Shown here: positions 9,160 through 18,791 of the stretch, piece by piece
How the letters are laid out: each line of letters begins with the position of its first letter
How positions within the stretch are numbered: position 1 is the first letter of the stretch
From: Marinifilaceae bacterium
Lineage (GTDB): Bacteria; Bacteroidota; Bacteroidia; Bacteroidales; Marinifilaceae
NCBI GenBank assembly: GCA_016936255.1
Contig: JAFGYE010000114.1
Coordinates: 55,673 to 119,672, forward strand
Length of the DNA stretch: 64,000 nucleotides
Direction of reading: 5' to 3'
Program-made: the position numbers and the translations under genes
Notes under the pieces: model-generated
Seen by the model: the letters and a program-made list of their open reading frames with translations, nothing else
The model's database searches: none
Told to the model about the DNA's origin: nothing

Positions 9160-9750
9160 TTAATATTCCTCACGAGGGAATTTTTTTTCAGCCCATTCAC
9201 CTACCCAGAACATAGCAAAAGCGACCAAAATCAATCCCAATGCAAATATTCCACGAGGAATATCAAGCAATTCGTTCATTGTTGGTGCACCTATAAAGTT
9301 GGCTTTATACAAATCCTCCCACAGAGGATAACCTTCTGTAAAAAAGATAATTCCGAGAACTAAACCTCCTACAAAAGCCAAAGCATCCAATTTACCAATT
9401 GACAAAGCACAGAAAGCAGTACCAGGGCAAAATCCTCCAATAATAAAACCAGCCCCCATTACTGCACCTCCAACCATAGCCGAAGTTAGGTAAGTAGGAT
9501 TAACGTAGACATAACTCAAATCGATCCATCCGAACAAACTGAAAAACAACATTCCAATCATTGCGGTAATTGCCGCTGTAAAAAACACTTTCAATACAGT
9601 GGTATCGTAGCCATAAAACATTCCTGCTAATTTACGACTAGATGAGAATCCACTTGATTCCAATACAAAACCAAACCCAATTCCAATTAGCATGGCAATT
9701 AACAAATTGGTGTTTGGTGAAATTATTTCGTTAACTATTAATGGTCCCAT
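9160..9750 (-). CDS. YeeE/YedE-family sulfur transporter half (second copy)
   Basis: 196-residue membrane protein of the YeeE/YedE (TsuA-like, sulf_transp) family, whose characterised members import thiosulfate. It has five or more hydrophobic segments and the family motif GGFCPGTAFC with conserved Cys. It is about half the length of fused YeeE proteins and pairs with the neighbouring half at 9779-10303. The gap between them is 28 bases, consistent with one operon and with the two halves working together. Confidence 0.85.
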   Translation of the reverse strand: MGPLIVNEIISPNTNLLIAMLIGIGFGFVLESSGFSSSRKLAGMFYGYDTTVLKVFFTAAITAMIGMLFFSLFGWIDLSYVYVNPTYLTSAMVGGAVMGAGFIIGGFCPGTAFCALSIGKLDALAFVGGLVLGIIFFTEGYPLWEDLYKANFIGAPTMNELLDIPRGIFALGLILVAFAMFWVGEWAEKKFPREEY

Positions 9751-9778
9751 AATAAATAAGTTTAAATACGTTTAAAAT

Positions 9779-10303
9779 TTAGATCCAGTTTTTACGGAAA
9801 AAGTAAGCTAAGGCGAAAGCTGTTCCAAAAATAAACGCCATCGTAAGAAATCCTCCTACCGATAAAACAGCCATACCACTTAAGGCTGATCCACTGGTGC
9901 AACCTCTTCCCAACTGAGATCCAAAACCAAATAATATACCACCTAAAACGGCAAATATTATTCTTCGCTTGGAAGTAATTTTTGGTGAATGCTCAACCTT
10001 AAATTTTAAACGTTTGGCAAAAGCTCCTGATAGAAACCCACCAATTAAGACCCCTACCATTTCAAAAACCAACCAGGATTTCATTGGATTTCCAGGATGA
10101 GATTCTTTATATTCAACGTAAAACGCAGAGTTCTCAGTGTGAGAAGGCATTACCGCATTCACTGTGGTTACTACTGCACTTTTTACTGCACCACTTGCTC
10201 CTAATCCACGGCCGGAAACAAAATTTGCGGCTAAAAGTACGAGGCCTAGCAATACCCCACCAACATATGGATTTAGGTATTTTGTTTTTATCACTTCGCT
10301 CAT
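9779..10303 (-). CDS. YeeE/YedE-family sulfur transporter half (first copy)
   Basis: 174-residue membrane protein of the same YeeE/YedE family as its downstream neighbour. The conserved-cysteine motif here is GRGCTSGSALSG near residues 135-146, corresponding to the second family motif. The two genes together carry what one fused YeeE carries. It follows the NrfD subunit gene by 96 bases in the sulfur operon; substrate is inferred to be thiosulfate or another sulfur anion. Confidence 0.85.
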   Translation of the reverse strand: MSEVIKTKYLNPYVGGVLLGLVLLAANFVSGRGLGASGAVKSAVVTTVNAVMPSHTENSAFYVEYKESHPGNPMKSWLVFEMVGVLIGGFLSGAFAKRLKFKVEHSPKITSKRRIIFAVLGGILFGFGSQLGRGCTSGSALSGMAVLSVGGFLTMAFIFGTAFALAYFFRKNWI

Positions 10304-10399
10304 AATTATTATTTTTTGTTTTTTTATCTTAGTGTTTGAGATTAGGAATAAGTTCTAATTCCTAATATTTAAACATTTTCTTTAGTCATCCATTTTCCT

Positions 10400-11341
10400 T
10401 TAATAAAGCCATCGGCTTGCCTGCCCTGCATTCGAAATAATGAATCGAAGCATTACACTTCCAAATAGAACCAACACAACTGGAATAGCTACAGGAATTT
10501 TATACCCTTTTAATTCCAGACCTTCCAGAATTGCAGGAACAATCATACCTAAAATGACCACAAATCCCCAGAATGAAGCTGTGTATGTACCGCCTAAAAA
10601 TAAATTTACAGCATCAATTTGAACTTGAGTACTAGCCAAAAATCCCATAAACATATGTATGATTAGGAATAATTCAATTCCAATAATCATTAAATCCAAT
10701 TGAGCAAACCGCTTCCGTTCTGCATGATTTTTTGACATCCAGATAACAACAGCAGAACCAGCCGACAATCCTGATGCTAAAAATAAAGGCCCCATGATAG
10801 ATGTATTCCATAATGGTCTTGCATTAAATGCAGAAAATAAAATTCCAGTATAAATTCCCAGTATCGCTGATGAAATCAGCATGATCCAAGCCAATACCTT
10901 CTTGTTTTTCTGAAAAAATGCAATGAGTTCTTTCGCAAAATCAAACTTCCAATCCCAATTTGGAAACAGTTCCTTTATGTGAAGGGCACTCCAGATGATC
11001 GAAACAGGTGTAACCACCATTAAAGTCCACGCTCCCCACGACATGGGCGATTCTAATCTTATCGTAGTATACAACCTCCAAAAATAAAGTTTATGATGAA
11101 GATCCAAAAATAAAGCAATCAGACCTAAAGCTAAAGCAATTGGAGCTATCATTGGAGCAAGTTTCACTGCTGTCCGGTAATCATTTTCTCTGCCTCTCAG
11201 GTAATACAAAGCTGCAAAAAACATCAAACCTGCTGCCAAACCACCCAAAAACAGATAAGTTGGGATTTCCCAGTGCCAAACGTGTAACTGAGGATCGATG
11301 AGTGGGTTATTTCTTCCACTTACAATTATTTCTTCTCTCAT
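10400..11341 (-). CDS. NrfD/PsrC-type membrane anchor subunit
   Basis: 313 residues with eight or more hydrophobic helices, of the NrfD/PsrC polysulfide-reductase membrane family. It would exchange electrons with menaquinone and pass them to the ferredoxin subunit. Visible features are the N-terminal WHWEIPTYLFLGGLAAG and the following hydrophobic repeats. It is 13 bases behind the ferredoxin subunit gene, completing a three-subunit A-B-C reductase of the complex iron-sulfur molybdoenzyme type. Confidence 0.9.
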   Translation of the reverse strand: MREEIIVSGRNNPLIDPQLHVWHWEIPTYLFLGGLAAGLMFFAALYYLRGRENDYRTAVKLAPMIAPIALALGLIALFLDLHHKLYFWRLYTTIRLESPMSWGAWTLMVVTPVSIIWSALHIKELFPNWDWKFDFAKELIAFFQKNKKVLAWIMLISSAILGIYTGILFSAFNARPLWNTSIMGPLFLASGLSAGSAVVIWMSKNHAERKRFAQLDLMIIGIELFLIIHMFMGFLASTQVQIDAVNLFLGGTYTASFWGFVVILGMIVPAILEGLELKGYKIPVAIPVVLVLFGSVMLRFIISNAGQASRWLY

Positions 11342-11354
11342 TTTCTTTGTTTTA

Positions 11355-11888
11355 TCAGATTAGGAAATACAATTGAGGTTTTGTTCCAGCTTCAGGAATT
11401 AGGGTCTTGTACTTTCGTTTTTTCAAAACTTTAGAAACCTCACTTCCTGGATCGTCCAAATCACCAAAATACATACACTTTGTTGGACAAACTGCAACAC
11501 AAGCAGGCTGCATTCCTTTTTTCACCCTATGCAAACAGAATGTACATTTATCCACATATCCATCGGGATGAACATATCTGGCATCATAAGGACATGATGT
11601 AATACAGGCACTACAACCGATGCATTCATTCTTTGTTACCAAAACAATTCCTCCATCAGAATAATGACTGGCTCCGGTTGGGCAACAACGCACGCAAGGT
11701 GAATTTTCACAATGATTGCATCGTTCAGAACGCATTTCAATTTCCAGTTGAGGATAGGTTCCATCCATTACCTCCACCACCCAATCCCGGCAGTATCCAA
11801 TTGGAACATCATTTTCGGTTTGGCAAGCTACTACACAGTCGCTGCAGCCTACACACTTTTTCGTATCAATAGCCATTGCATATCTCAT
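11355..11888 (-). CDS. four-cluster ferredoxin subunit (PsrB/PhsB-like)
   Basis: 177 residues with four Cys groups that would hold four [4Fe-4S] clusters: CVGCSDCVVAC, CNHCENSPCVRCCP, CIGCSACITSCP and CTFCLHRVKKG...CVAVCPTKC. This is the electron-transfer subunit linking the membrane anchor with the molybdoenzyme. The ATG lies three bases after the stop of the catalytic subunit, so the genes are tightly coupled. Confidence 0.93.
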   Translation of the reverse strand: MRYAMAIDTKKCVGCSDCVVACQTENDVPIGYCRDWVVEVMDGTYPQLEIEMRSERCNHCENSPCVRCCPTGASHYSDGGIVLVTKNECIGCSACITSCPYDARYVHPDGYVDKCTFCLHRVKKGMQPACVAVCPTKCMYFGDLDDPGSEVSKVLKKRKYKTLIPEAGTKPQLYFLI

Positions 11889-11891
11889 AGC

Positions 11892-14129
11892 TTACACCTC
11901 CGCTTTTTTATTATCAAATCGAAATGTCACAAAATTCCCACGCATTCCTGTTCCTCCCATGATTGGATCAATCATTACATTGGTAATCATCTGGGTATCG
12001 CTCACTCCTTTTCCAAAGGCTCTTGTCATACGCTTATCGGCATGCCCAAAACCATGAACCATATAAACAGAATCCCAACGGATACGTTCAGTAATTCTTA
12101 CTTTTATTTTAAAATCTGAAATTACGCCATCCTGATTCTCTAAATAAACGTATTGATCATTTTTCAAATCCCATTCTTTAGCCACCTTAGGATTCACCCA
12201 AACTGAGTTTTCGTCCATTAAGTCAGTAAGATTTGGATTATTAGCCGTACGGCTAAAAGTATGCATTGGTGCCCGGCCATATATTAATCGATAAAACCCT
12301 TCACTTGGTTCCGGATGCTGTGTGAACACAGGCATCGGATCAAATCCTTCTTCTTCTAAAGCCGTTGAATACAACTCTATTTTCCCTGTATTGGTATTAA
12401 ATTCGACATCCTCACCTTCTCCAAAATACAAATCGTCGGCTTCACGATCCAAAAGTTTCACTCCAACACGTTGCATTTCTTCCAATGAAGAACCTACTTG
12501 TTTTAATTCCCAATCAATCTCCTCTTCTATAGTTTCAAACGGGAAATATTGAAGTAAATCTAATTTCTTAGCCAATTCACGAGCCATCCAAAAGGCTGGT
12601 TTTGTATTGTACAATGGATCAACAGCTGGCATTCGCAGAGCTATACTAGGAACTCTTCCCTGTGATATCCGCAAAGAATCATATCTTTCCAAATAAGTAC
12701 ACTCAGGTAAAACCACATCGGCATAACCGGTAATTTCCATTGGCATAGTATCAACGACTACCAATAAATCAAGAGCTTGGATAGCGGCTATGGTTTTCTT
12801 CTGATCGGGTAAAGTATTAATCAAGTTGGTTCCGTTCACGATCCACCCTTTAATTGAACAACTCATTTCCGGGCTTGGTATTGATGCATCACATACACCT
12901 GAAGCCAGAGCTAAATCGGCCAATTTATATTTTCCACCCATCGCATCTCGCCAGTTCTTATTTGGCTTTGGGAAATCAGGCAAATGAAAATGAGGAACAG
13001 AAGCTTTCTCTGGATTATAAAATCCGCCTCTTCGCCCCCAACTACCTAACAGAGCATTCAAGATAGCCACTGCGCGTAATCTTTGCGTATCATCTCCGTA
13101 CCAGGTAACATGTCTACCCGGATGAACAATTACTGCCGGAGCTGCATTTGCCATTTCACGGGCGGTATCACGTATCTGTTGAGGCTTTATTGTAGTGATT
13201 CCGTAGGCCCACTCAGGGGTAAAAGGCTGCACATAGGCTTTTAACTGATCAAAACCAAATGTATACTTTTCTACATATTTTTTATCAAATAATTCTTCGT
13301 TTATGATCACATTCATCCACGAAAGAAGAAGCGCAATATCTGTTGACGGTTTAATTGGCAACCAATGTTTTGATTTCCCTGCAACCGTTGAAAAACGAGG
13401 ATCAACTGTTATTATTGTAGTTCCCTTATCAATAGCATCTGACATTTCCTGAACTTGCCCGTTGTGCATATTTTCGCCAAGGTGAGATCCGATTAAAACC
13501 AAACATTTTGTATCCCGGATATCTGTATTCTCAGGAGAATTAATTCCTTGTCCAAAAGTCGCTAAGAAAGCTACTTCACGAGGACCACGACATTGTGCAT
13601 AAGAAGGTGCAGCTATATTATTGGAACCAAAGCCTTTTAACAGATTACCGAAATATTTTCCTCCTGAACCGTGAGTAAACAAGGCCGTACATTCCGGACC
13701 ATGCTCCTCTTTAATTTTGTTCATTTTGGAAGCTATATAATCAAAAGCCTCATCCCAGGTAGCTTCCCTAAATGTTTGCTTTCCTCTTTCATCGGTCCTG
13801 ATTAAAGGAGTCTGCAAACGATCTTTGTCGAAATACATTCCAACACCTCCGGTACCTCTCGGGCAAAACCTTCCGTTACAATTGGGATCGTCATCGTTTC
13901 CGATGATTTTCTTAATTCTACCGTTTTCATCTTTATGTACCCATCCGGCACACTTCCAAAAACACACCTCGCAATAAGTTGGAGTACGCGCGAAATCGTA
14001 AGGTCCTTTAAAATAAGATTGATTGTTCTTCAGTAGATTATTGGCAAATGTTTCCAATAAACCTCCCCCAAAAACCAATCCGGCTGCACTTAAAGAACTA
14101 ATTTTCAAAAACTGTCTTCTGCTTTTCAT
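11892..14129 (-). CDS. molybdopterin oxidoreductase, thiosulfate/polysulfide reductase-like catalytic subunit
   Basis: 745 residues, DMSO-reductase family. It begins with a Tat signal (KSRRQFLKISSLSAAGLVFG), so the folded enzyme is exported. Residues 50-95 carry the [4Fe-4S] motif C-x2-C-x3-C...C (YCEVCFWKCAGW, then NGRFCPRG), and the Mo ligand region is SYAQCRGPRE with Cys as likely ligand. Sequence style, Cys ligand and the B and C subunits behind it fit PsrA/PhsA. The co-transcribed sulfur transporters and rhodanese favour a sulfur compound as substrate. I cannot choose between thiosulfate, polysulfide and tetrathionate from sequence alone. Confidence 0.88.
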   Translation of the reverse strand: MKSRRQFLKISSLSAAGLVFGGGLLETFANNLLKNNQSYFKGPYDFARTPTYCEVCFWKCAGWVHKDENGRIKKIIGNDDDPNCNGRFCPRGTGGVGMYFDKDRLQTPLIRTDERGKQTFREATWDEAFDYIASKMNKIKEEHGPECTALFTHGSGGKYFGNLLKGFGSNNIAAPSYAQCRGPREVAFLATFGQGINSPENTDIRDTKCLVLIGSHLGENMHNGQVQEMSDAIDKGTTIITVDPRFSTVAGKSKHWLPIKPSTDIALLLSWMNVIINEELFDKKYVEKYTFGFDQLKAYVQPFTPEWAYGITTIKPQQIRDTAREMANAAPAVIVHPGRHVTWYGDDTQRLRAVAILNALLGSWGRRGGFYNPEKASVPHFHLPDFPKPNKNWRDAMGGKYKLADLALASGVCDASIPSPEMSCSIKGWIVNGTNLINTLPDQKKTIAAIQALDLLVVVDTMPMEITGYADVVLPECTYLERYDSLRISQGRVPSIALRMPAVDPLYNTKPAFWMARELAKKLDLLQYFPFETIEEEIDWELKQVGSSLEEMQRVGVKLLDREADDLYFGEGEDVEFNTNTGKIELYSTALEEEGFDPMPVFTQHPEPSEGFYRLIYGRAPMHTFSRTANNPNLTDLMDENSVWVNPKVAKEWDLKNDQYVYLENQDGVISDFKIKVRITERIRWDSVYMVHGFGHADKRMTRAFGKGVSDTQMITNVMIDPIMGGTGMRGNFVTFRFDNKKAEV

Positions 14130-14459
14130 GTTGTGAATACTTTAAACTTATACACATAAACACATGTAGAAACATACATCTATGGATGTAAACATATGTA
14201 AAAAGGCAATTCGAGAATATGTTGTAAAGCATGAAAGCCTACTTTGTAATTGATCTAAAAAAAGAAAAGCCACAAAAGACGCTGATACAAACAAACATAT
14301 AACTATTTAGATTTTTACTAAATTATATTTGTTGTAATTTTTCTTTAATAGACTCTAAAATAGGACCTGCAAGTCCCTTTTATGCTGATATTGAGAATAT
14401 TCTCTCTACAAAAATATTCTTTCAAATTACCGATCAATTTCCTTAATAAAAACATTAAA
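14130..14459. other. upstream region of the sulfur operon
   Basis: 330 bases. At 14175-14190 is the inverted repeat TACATC-TATG-GATGTA, inside a stretch with several further ACAT/ATGT words (14155-14200), a candidate regulator site. CAAACATA at 14292-14299 is the complement of TATGTTTG, an exact TAnnTTTG box for the minus strand, which would give a leader of roughly 155 bases. No gene is visible. Confidence 0.45.
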
Positions 14460-15044
14460 TTATAACAAATTTATATCCTTGGGCGAATTGGCATTTGATA
14501 GCATTGTTGAATTATAATACGGTAATTCTTCCGAAATTTGAAAAGTTCCGGTATGCAGCAAATCTAATAATTTCATCATCTTAAAATTACCTTGAAATAA
14601 CTCTCTCTCTATTATATCTTTACAAGAAGATCTATAAACAGCTATTAAAGGTTGTTTCCTTCTATCCTTATCAACAGGAAAAATTGCATCAAAATCAGCA
14701 ATATTTTTTAATAAATCAGCAAATAGAAGAAAGGAAACATTTGGCACATCACAAGAAATAACAAGATAATAATCAGCCTTTACTGCTTTCATGCAGGAAT
14801 ATATTCCTCCTATTGGACCACACTCTTTAATTTCATCTTCAATGATCGGATATCCCAAATAATTATAGCAATCCATATTTGAACTAATCAACAGTTGGTC
14901 ACATATTGGTTGCAAAGCTTCAATAGAATATTCAATCAAGCGTTTTCCCTTCCATTCAACCAAGCCTTTCTCACTTCCCATTCTGGAACTTTTCCCTCCT
15001 GATAATACAATTCCAACTATTTTCTTATTCTTAATCATACTCAA
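14460..15044 (-). CDS. mobA: molybdenum cofactor guanylyltransferase
   Basis: 194 residues. Attaches GMP to molybdopterin to form the MGD cofactor needed by DMSO-reductase-family enzymes such as the operon's catalytic subunit just downstream. The N-terminal nucleotide-binding motif LSGGKSSRMGSEKGL (residues about 14-28) and the SCDVPN metal site near residue 96 are diagnostic. It is transcribed in the same direction as the sulfur operon but 330 bases upstream, so probably separately. Confidence 0.9.
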   Translation of the reverse strand: MSMIKNKKIVGIVLSGGKSSRMGSEKGLVEWKGKRLIEYSIEALQPICDQLLISSNMDCYNYLGYPIIEDEIKECGPIGGIYSCMKAVKADYYLVISCDVPNVSFLLFADLLKNIADFDAIFPVDKDRRKQPLIAVYRSSCKDIIERELFQGNFKMMKLLDLLHTGTFQISEELPYYNSTMLSNANSPKDINLL

Positions 15045-15154
15045 ATATAATCAAGAAAATACATCAAACAATTTCAGACTTTGAGATCTTTTAATTTTGA
15101 AATTAATCATTCAAGAGCTATCTTTAGACTGATTACAAATAAAAACCGGAAGAA

Positions 15155-15769
15155 ATGAAAAAGTTATTACTAATACTCTTTGTTCTGCTTTCCGGAACTA
15201 TTTTCGGAAAAAACACAATGACAAAAGAAAAGAAAGATTTAGAATTAGCAACATTTGGAGCGGGATGCTTTTGGTGTGTTGAAGCAATTTTCCAAGAACT
15301 AAAAGGAGTTGATGCTGTTGTATCGGGCTACATGGGAGGGAAGGAAAAATCAACCTATAAACAAGTTTGCTCAGGAGAAACTGGTCATGCCGAAGTTTGC
15401 CAGATTTCATATGATCCAACAGTAATTAGTTTTAAAGAACTTCTTGAAGTCTTTTGGCAAGTTCATGATCCAACCACATTGAACCAACAAGGTGCTGATA
15501 TTGGAACACAATACCGTTCTGTCATTTTTTACAATAATGATGAACAAAAGGTACTGGCAGAAACACTAAAGAAGAAATTAAATGAATCTGGTGCTTGGGA
15601 CAATCCAATAATTACAGAGATATCAGCAGCTGCAACTTTTTATCCTGCAGAAAATTATCATCAGGATTATTTTAATAATAACTCTCAACAACCCTACTGT
15701 ACTTTCGTAATTAAGCCAAAACAAGAAAAATTTAAAAAGGCTTTTAAAGATAAATTGAAACAAAAATAA
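15155..15769 (+). CDS. msrA: peptide-methionine (S)-S-oxide reductase, exported
   Basis: 204 residues. Reduces methionine-S-sulfoxide in proteins. The catalytic GCFWC motif is at about residues 37-41 and the family block HPTTLNQQGAD-like region reads HDPTTLNQQGADIGTQYRS. The first 18 residues (KKLLLILFVLLSGTIFG) form a signal peptide, so repair happens in the periplasm. MsrB is not fused or adjacent. Confidence 0.95.
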   Translation: MKKLLLILFVLLSGTIFGKNTMTKEKKDLELATFGAGCFWCVEAIFQELKGVDAVVSGYMGGKEKSTYKQVCSGETGHAEVCQISYDPTVISFKELLEVFWQVHDPTTLNQQGADIGTQYRSVIFYNNDEQKVLAETLKKKLNESGAWDNPIITEISAAATFYPAENYHQDYFNNNSQQPYCTFVIKPKQEKFKKAFKDKLKQK

Positions 15770-15773
15770 TTAG

Positions 15774-15801
15774 AATGCCACTTTAGAGTGGCATTTTTTT
15801 T
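15774..15801 (+). terminator. intrinsic terminator after msrA
   Basis: Nine-bp perfect stem AATGCCACT / AGTGGCATT with a TTAG loop, followed by eight T. It begins five bases after the stop codon. Confidence 0.88.
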
Positions 15802-15960
15802 GTTTACCAAATAAATCCCCATCTTCCCTTAGAGTTTAGCATTTTTCACATGGTACAAACCAGAACTTAATCAAATCCTGTTTTCAACTCAACAAGAAAT
15901 CAACTACTTATCATTTTTTATTGTATTTTTATATTGACTGTTTCAACCAAAAATTTAAAA

Positions 15961-16632
15961 ATGATTAAACTTCTACTTTCTCCACTCCTAATTTACTTTA
16001 TAACAATTCCAGCATTCTCACAAGAAAGCTCAGTTTGGAAAGATTATCCAAATCTGGGAATTATGCATTACAAAGTTGTTTTAGATGATGTTACTGAAGA
16101 ACAAAACAACTACCAAGAGCCTCAATTCGAGCTATCTAAACTTATAACTACTGAAAACAGAGAACTAAATTCAATCAAAATTCGTTACAATATAAAGACG
16201 GATGTTATGGAATGTAAAATTGGTTCACAACACAGTATTATTAAATCACCCGAAAAACTAAAAGAAATTAACATAAACGGAGAATGTTTTGAATATAAAA
16301 AATATCTTGTGAAAAAAGATACGACTTGTGGATATCTTCAAAAATTATACAGTGGTGGTCAAAAAATCTATGCAAAATATTTTATACCGTCAACTAAAGG
16401 CAAAGTAGATTTTCAACAGCCAAAATCTTATTATTTAGTTCAAACTAAGACTGAATTACCAGCAAAAGTAAGTTCAGCAAATTCTTTAATTTCTAAATAC
16501 TACAAATCTTTTTTGAAAGAAGCCAAAGAATTTGAGAAGAGCAATCAATTAAACACAAACATTCCTCAGGATTTTAAAAGACTGCTTACTTATCTGGATA
16601 ATTTAAGCAAAGACATTGTAGCTTCGCGTTGA
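15961..16632 (+). CDS. exported protein of unknown function
   Basis: About 223 residues from the ATG at 15961, which opens a signal peptide (MIKLLLSPLLIYFITIPAFS). A TTG 27 bases earlier is in frame but would lengthen the protein ahead of the signal. I do not recognise a domain. The body is polar with a predicted-looking beta-rich middle and a helical, Lys-rich C-terminal third. Its last 43 bases overlap, tail to tail, the end of menE on the other strand. Confidence 0.6.
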   Translation: MIKLLLSPLLIYFITIPAFSQESSVWKDYPNLGIMHYKVVLDDVTEEQNNYQEPQFELSKLITTENRELNSIKIRYNIKTDVMECKIGSQHSIIKSPEKLKEININGECFEYKKYLVKKDTTCGYLQKLYSGGQKIYAKYFIPSTKGKVDFQQPKSYYLVQTKTELPAKVSSANSLISKYYKSFLKEAKEFEKSNQLNTNIPQDFKRLLTYLDNLSKDIVASR

Positions 16633-17663
16633 AGCTTACCATTAGAAGTTCGTTTGAATTCTTGAATAAAAAAAATATCACGGGCTTGTTCGTATTTACC
16701 GGGCAAGCTTCTTATCTTTTCGGACAAATTGGATTTGTATTTGGAAGATGGATTGTCTTTTTCAATTACCAATACCAATTTCTGACCAAAAAGTTGGTCC
16801 GCCACTCCGCTAATAAAGAAAGGCTCATCGATAATTCCCTTTAGCTTTTCCTCTATTTGCTCAGGAAACAATTTAACACCACCTGAATTGATAACATTAT
16901 CGTATCGCCCAAGCCAAATAAAATGTTTCCCGTCAATCAGGTTTACCACATCATTTGTGCAGATTGACCCGGCAAGAACTTCCGAAGCTTCAATTTGCAA
17001 GCAAGATCTTTCATCCAAAGAAAAAGTTACATTACCCAATCCTTGGTAAAAATTCGATTTTTGATCTCCATTAAGAGGCTTGAGAGCCACGTGAGAAACT
17101 GTTTCTGTCATGCCATAACTTGAAAAACATTTGACTGGCAACTCCTGTAATTGATCTTCTAAATAAGCATCTACAGCTCCTCCACCAATTAATAAATTAG
17201 AAATCGAAGCAAAATTAAGCCCCTCTTTTATACAATTAATCACCTGAAGCGGAACCATAGCGGCAAAATCAATTTTCGATCGTAACTTTTCAAGCGGATG
17301 TCCATTGGGATTTACTAAAATCAAGTTCAACTGCCATAAAAAAGCACGCACAACCATCATTTTTCCAGCAATAAAATTAGTAGACAAACAGAGCAATGCT
17401 GTTTGTCCTTTTTCAAATTTAAAATACTCTCCGGTAAGTTGGGCCGAATTCAGCATCCTTTCCTTCGATAACTCCATCGCTTTGGGTTTACCTGTTGAAC
17501 CGGAAGTTTTCGCTGAAATGCTTTCTTTTGCATCCAACCATTCCAAAATAAAGGAATAAACATCCCGCTCCCACTGAAAATCACTGATCAATAATTGACT
17601 ATTACAATGTTTGACCAATTCTTCTTCGGAATACAGAATCCCATTTATCGTTAGTTCACGCAT
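16590..17663 (-). CDS. menE: o-succinylbenzoate--CoA ligase
   Basis: Activates o-succinylbenzoate to its CoA ester in menaquinone biosynthesis. ANL-superfamily motifs are visible: phosphate-binding TSGSTGKPKAMELS, SSYGMTET, the hinge LGRYDNVINSGG and the C-terminal catalytic Lys in TSNGKLQR. At about 357 residues it is shorter than typical MenE, which is usual in Bacteroidota. I use the ATG at 17663, 16 bases after the menC stop; an earlier in-frame ATG at 17699 would overlap menC. Confidence 0.9.
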   Translation of the reverse strand: MRELTINGILYSEEELVKHCNSQLLISDFQWERDVYSFILEWLDAKESISAKTSGSTGKPKAMELSKERMLNSAQLTGEYFKFEKGQTALLCLSTNFIAGKMMVVRAFLWQLNLILVNPNGHPLEKLRSKIDFAAMVPLQVINCIKEGLNFASISNLLIGGGAVDAYLEDQLQELPVKCFSSYGMTETVSHVALKPLNGDQKSNFYQGLGNVTFSLDERSCLQIEASEVLAGSICTNDVVNLIDGKHFIWLGRYDNVINSGGVKLFPEQIEEKLKGIIDEPFFISGVADQLFGQKLVLVIEKDNPSSKYKSNLSEKIRSLPGKYEQARDIFFIQEFKRTSNGKLQREATMSLLKLSR

Positions 17664-17679
17664 GCTTAAATTCTCACTT

Positions 17680-18720
17680 TTAAATTTCCCACTTTCCACA
17701 AATATCGTAGGCCAAAAAGCCTTTGTGCATAAAAAGAGGTGACACTATATTATTGCTGTAAATTTGCCCGGTTCCTAATCCTTGCGGCATTGAATTATTA
17801 AGCGTATAAGTCCATTGAGCAATAGCATTTAATCCAATATTAGATTCCAATGCTGAAGTTACCCACCAAGGGATATTTCTTTCCTCAGCTAAATCAATCC
17901 ATTCCTGACTTCCTTTTATACCGCCGAGAAGACTTGGCTTCAGAATAATGTATTGAGGCTTAATTGCATCTAAAAGTTCCTTCTTCAAACTCTGAGTATG
18001 CACGCCAATCAATTCCTCATCCAAAGCAATTGGCAGAGGACCAGCCAAGCACAAATCCGCCATCTCCTTCCATTGTCCGGCTTTTATTGGCTGTTCGATA
18101 GAATGAATCTGAAATTCGGATAAGACCTTCAGTTTATTCAACGCATCAACAGGTGAAAATGCACCATTTGCATCAACCCGCAACTCAATTTTATCTGATC
18201 CAAAATCTTTACGGATAGACTGTAAAAGATTAATTTCTTCCTTGAAGTCAATGGCTCCTATTTTTAGTTTCAAACAATCAAAACCATCTTCCAGCTTTTG
18301 TTGAATTTGTTCTTTCATATAGCCGGAATCACCCATCCAAACCAATCCGTTAATAGGAATTTGGGCTTTCCCATTTGTAAAATCGGAGGGAAAAAGAACT
18401 TTACTCCCTTTGGCCTGAAAATCCAGAAAGGCAGTCTCCAATCCAAAATAAATCGAAGGCCATTCTGTTAATCCATCCTCCAGATAATACCAATAATCAT
18501 CTATGCTCTCACAAATTTCTTTGATTTTATTTTCATAGCCAGGTCTATCATCGCTGCTTAATCCTGGAATAATGGAGCATTCGCCAATACCCTTCACATC
18601 AGGATTTTTATCATCCCAGATACGAATGAACCACGAATCCTTTTGTGTTAAAATTCCCCGCGAAGTTCCGCTGGCTTGTTTGAATTTAAGTGGATAATAT
18701 TGATAATCTGCTTTAAGCAT
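17680..18720 (-). CDS. menC: o-succinylbenzoate synthase
   Basis: Enolase-superfamily enzyme dehydrating SHCHC to o-succinylbenzoate. The barrel motifs are present: catalytic KxK in CLKLKIG, metal ligands in ELRVDANGAF, SIEQPI and IALDEEL, and the second Lys in ILKPSLLGG. About 346 residues from the ATG at 18720; 13 extra codons from an ATG at 18759 look unrelated to the fold. It is the middle gene of menA-menC-menE. Confidence 0.92.
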   Translation of the reverse strand: MLKADYQYYPLKFKQASGTSRGILTQKDSWFIRIWDDKNPDVKGIGECSIIPGLSSDDRPGYENKIKEICESIDDYWYYLEDGLTEWPSIYFGLETAFLDFQAKGSKVLFPSDFTNGKAQIPINGLVWMGDSGYMKEQIQQKLEDGFDCLKLKIGAIDFKEEINLLQSIRKDFGSDKIELRVDANGAFSPVDALNKLKVLSEFQIHSIEQPIKAGQWKEMADLCLAGPLPIALDEELIGVHTQSLKKELLDAIKPQYIILKPSLLGGIKGSQEWIDLAEERNIPWWVTSALESNIGLNAIAQWTYTLNNSMPQGLGTGQIYSNNIVSPLFMHKGFLAYDICGKWEI

Positions 18721-18791
18721 ATTTATGAGATGTGAGATAAAAGATGTGAGATTTGTCAAAGAAATCTCATTTCACCTTATCAAATCGATAA

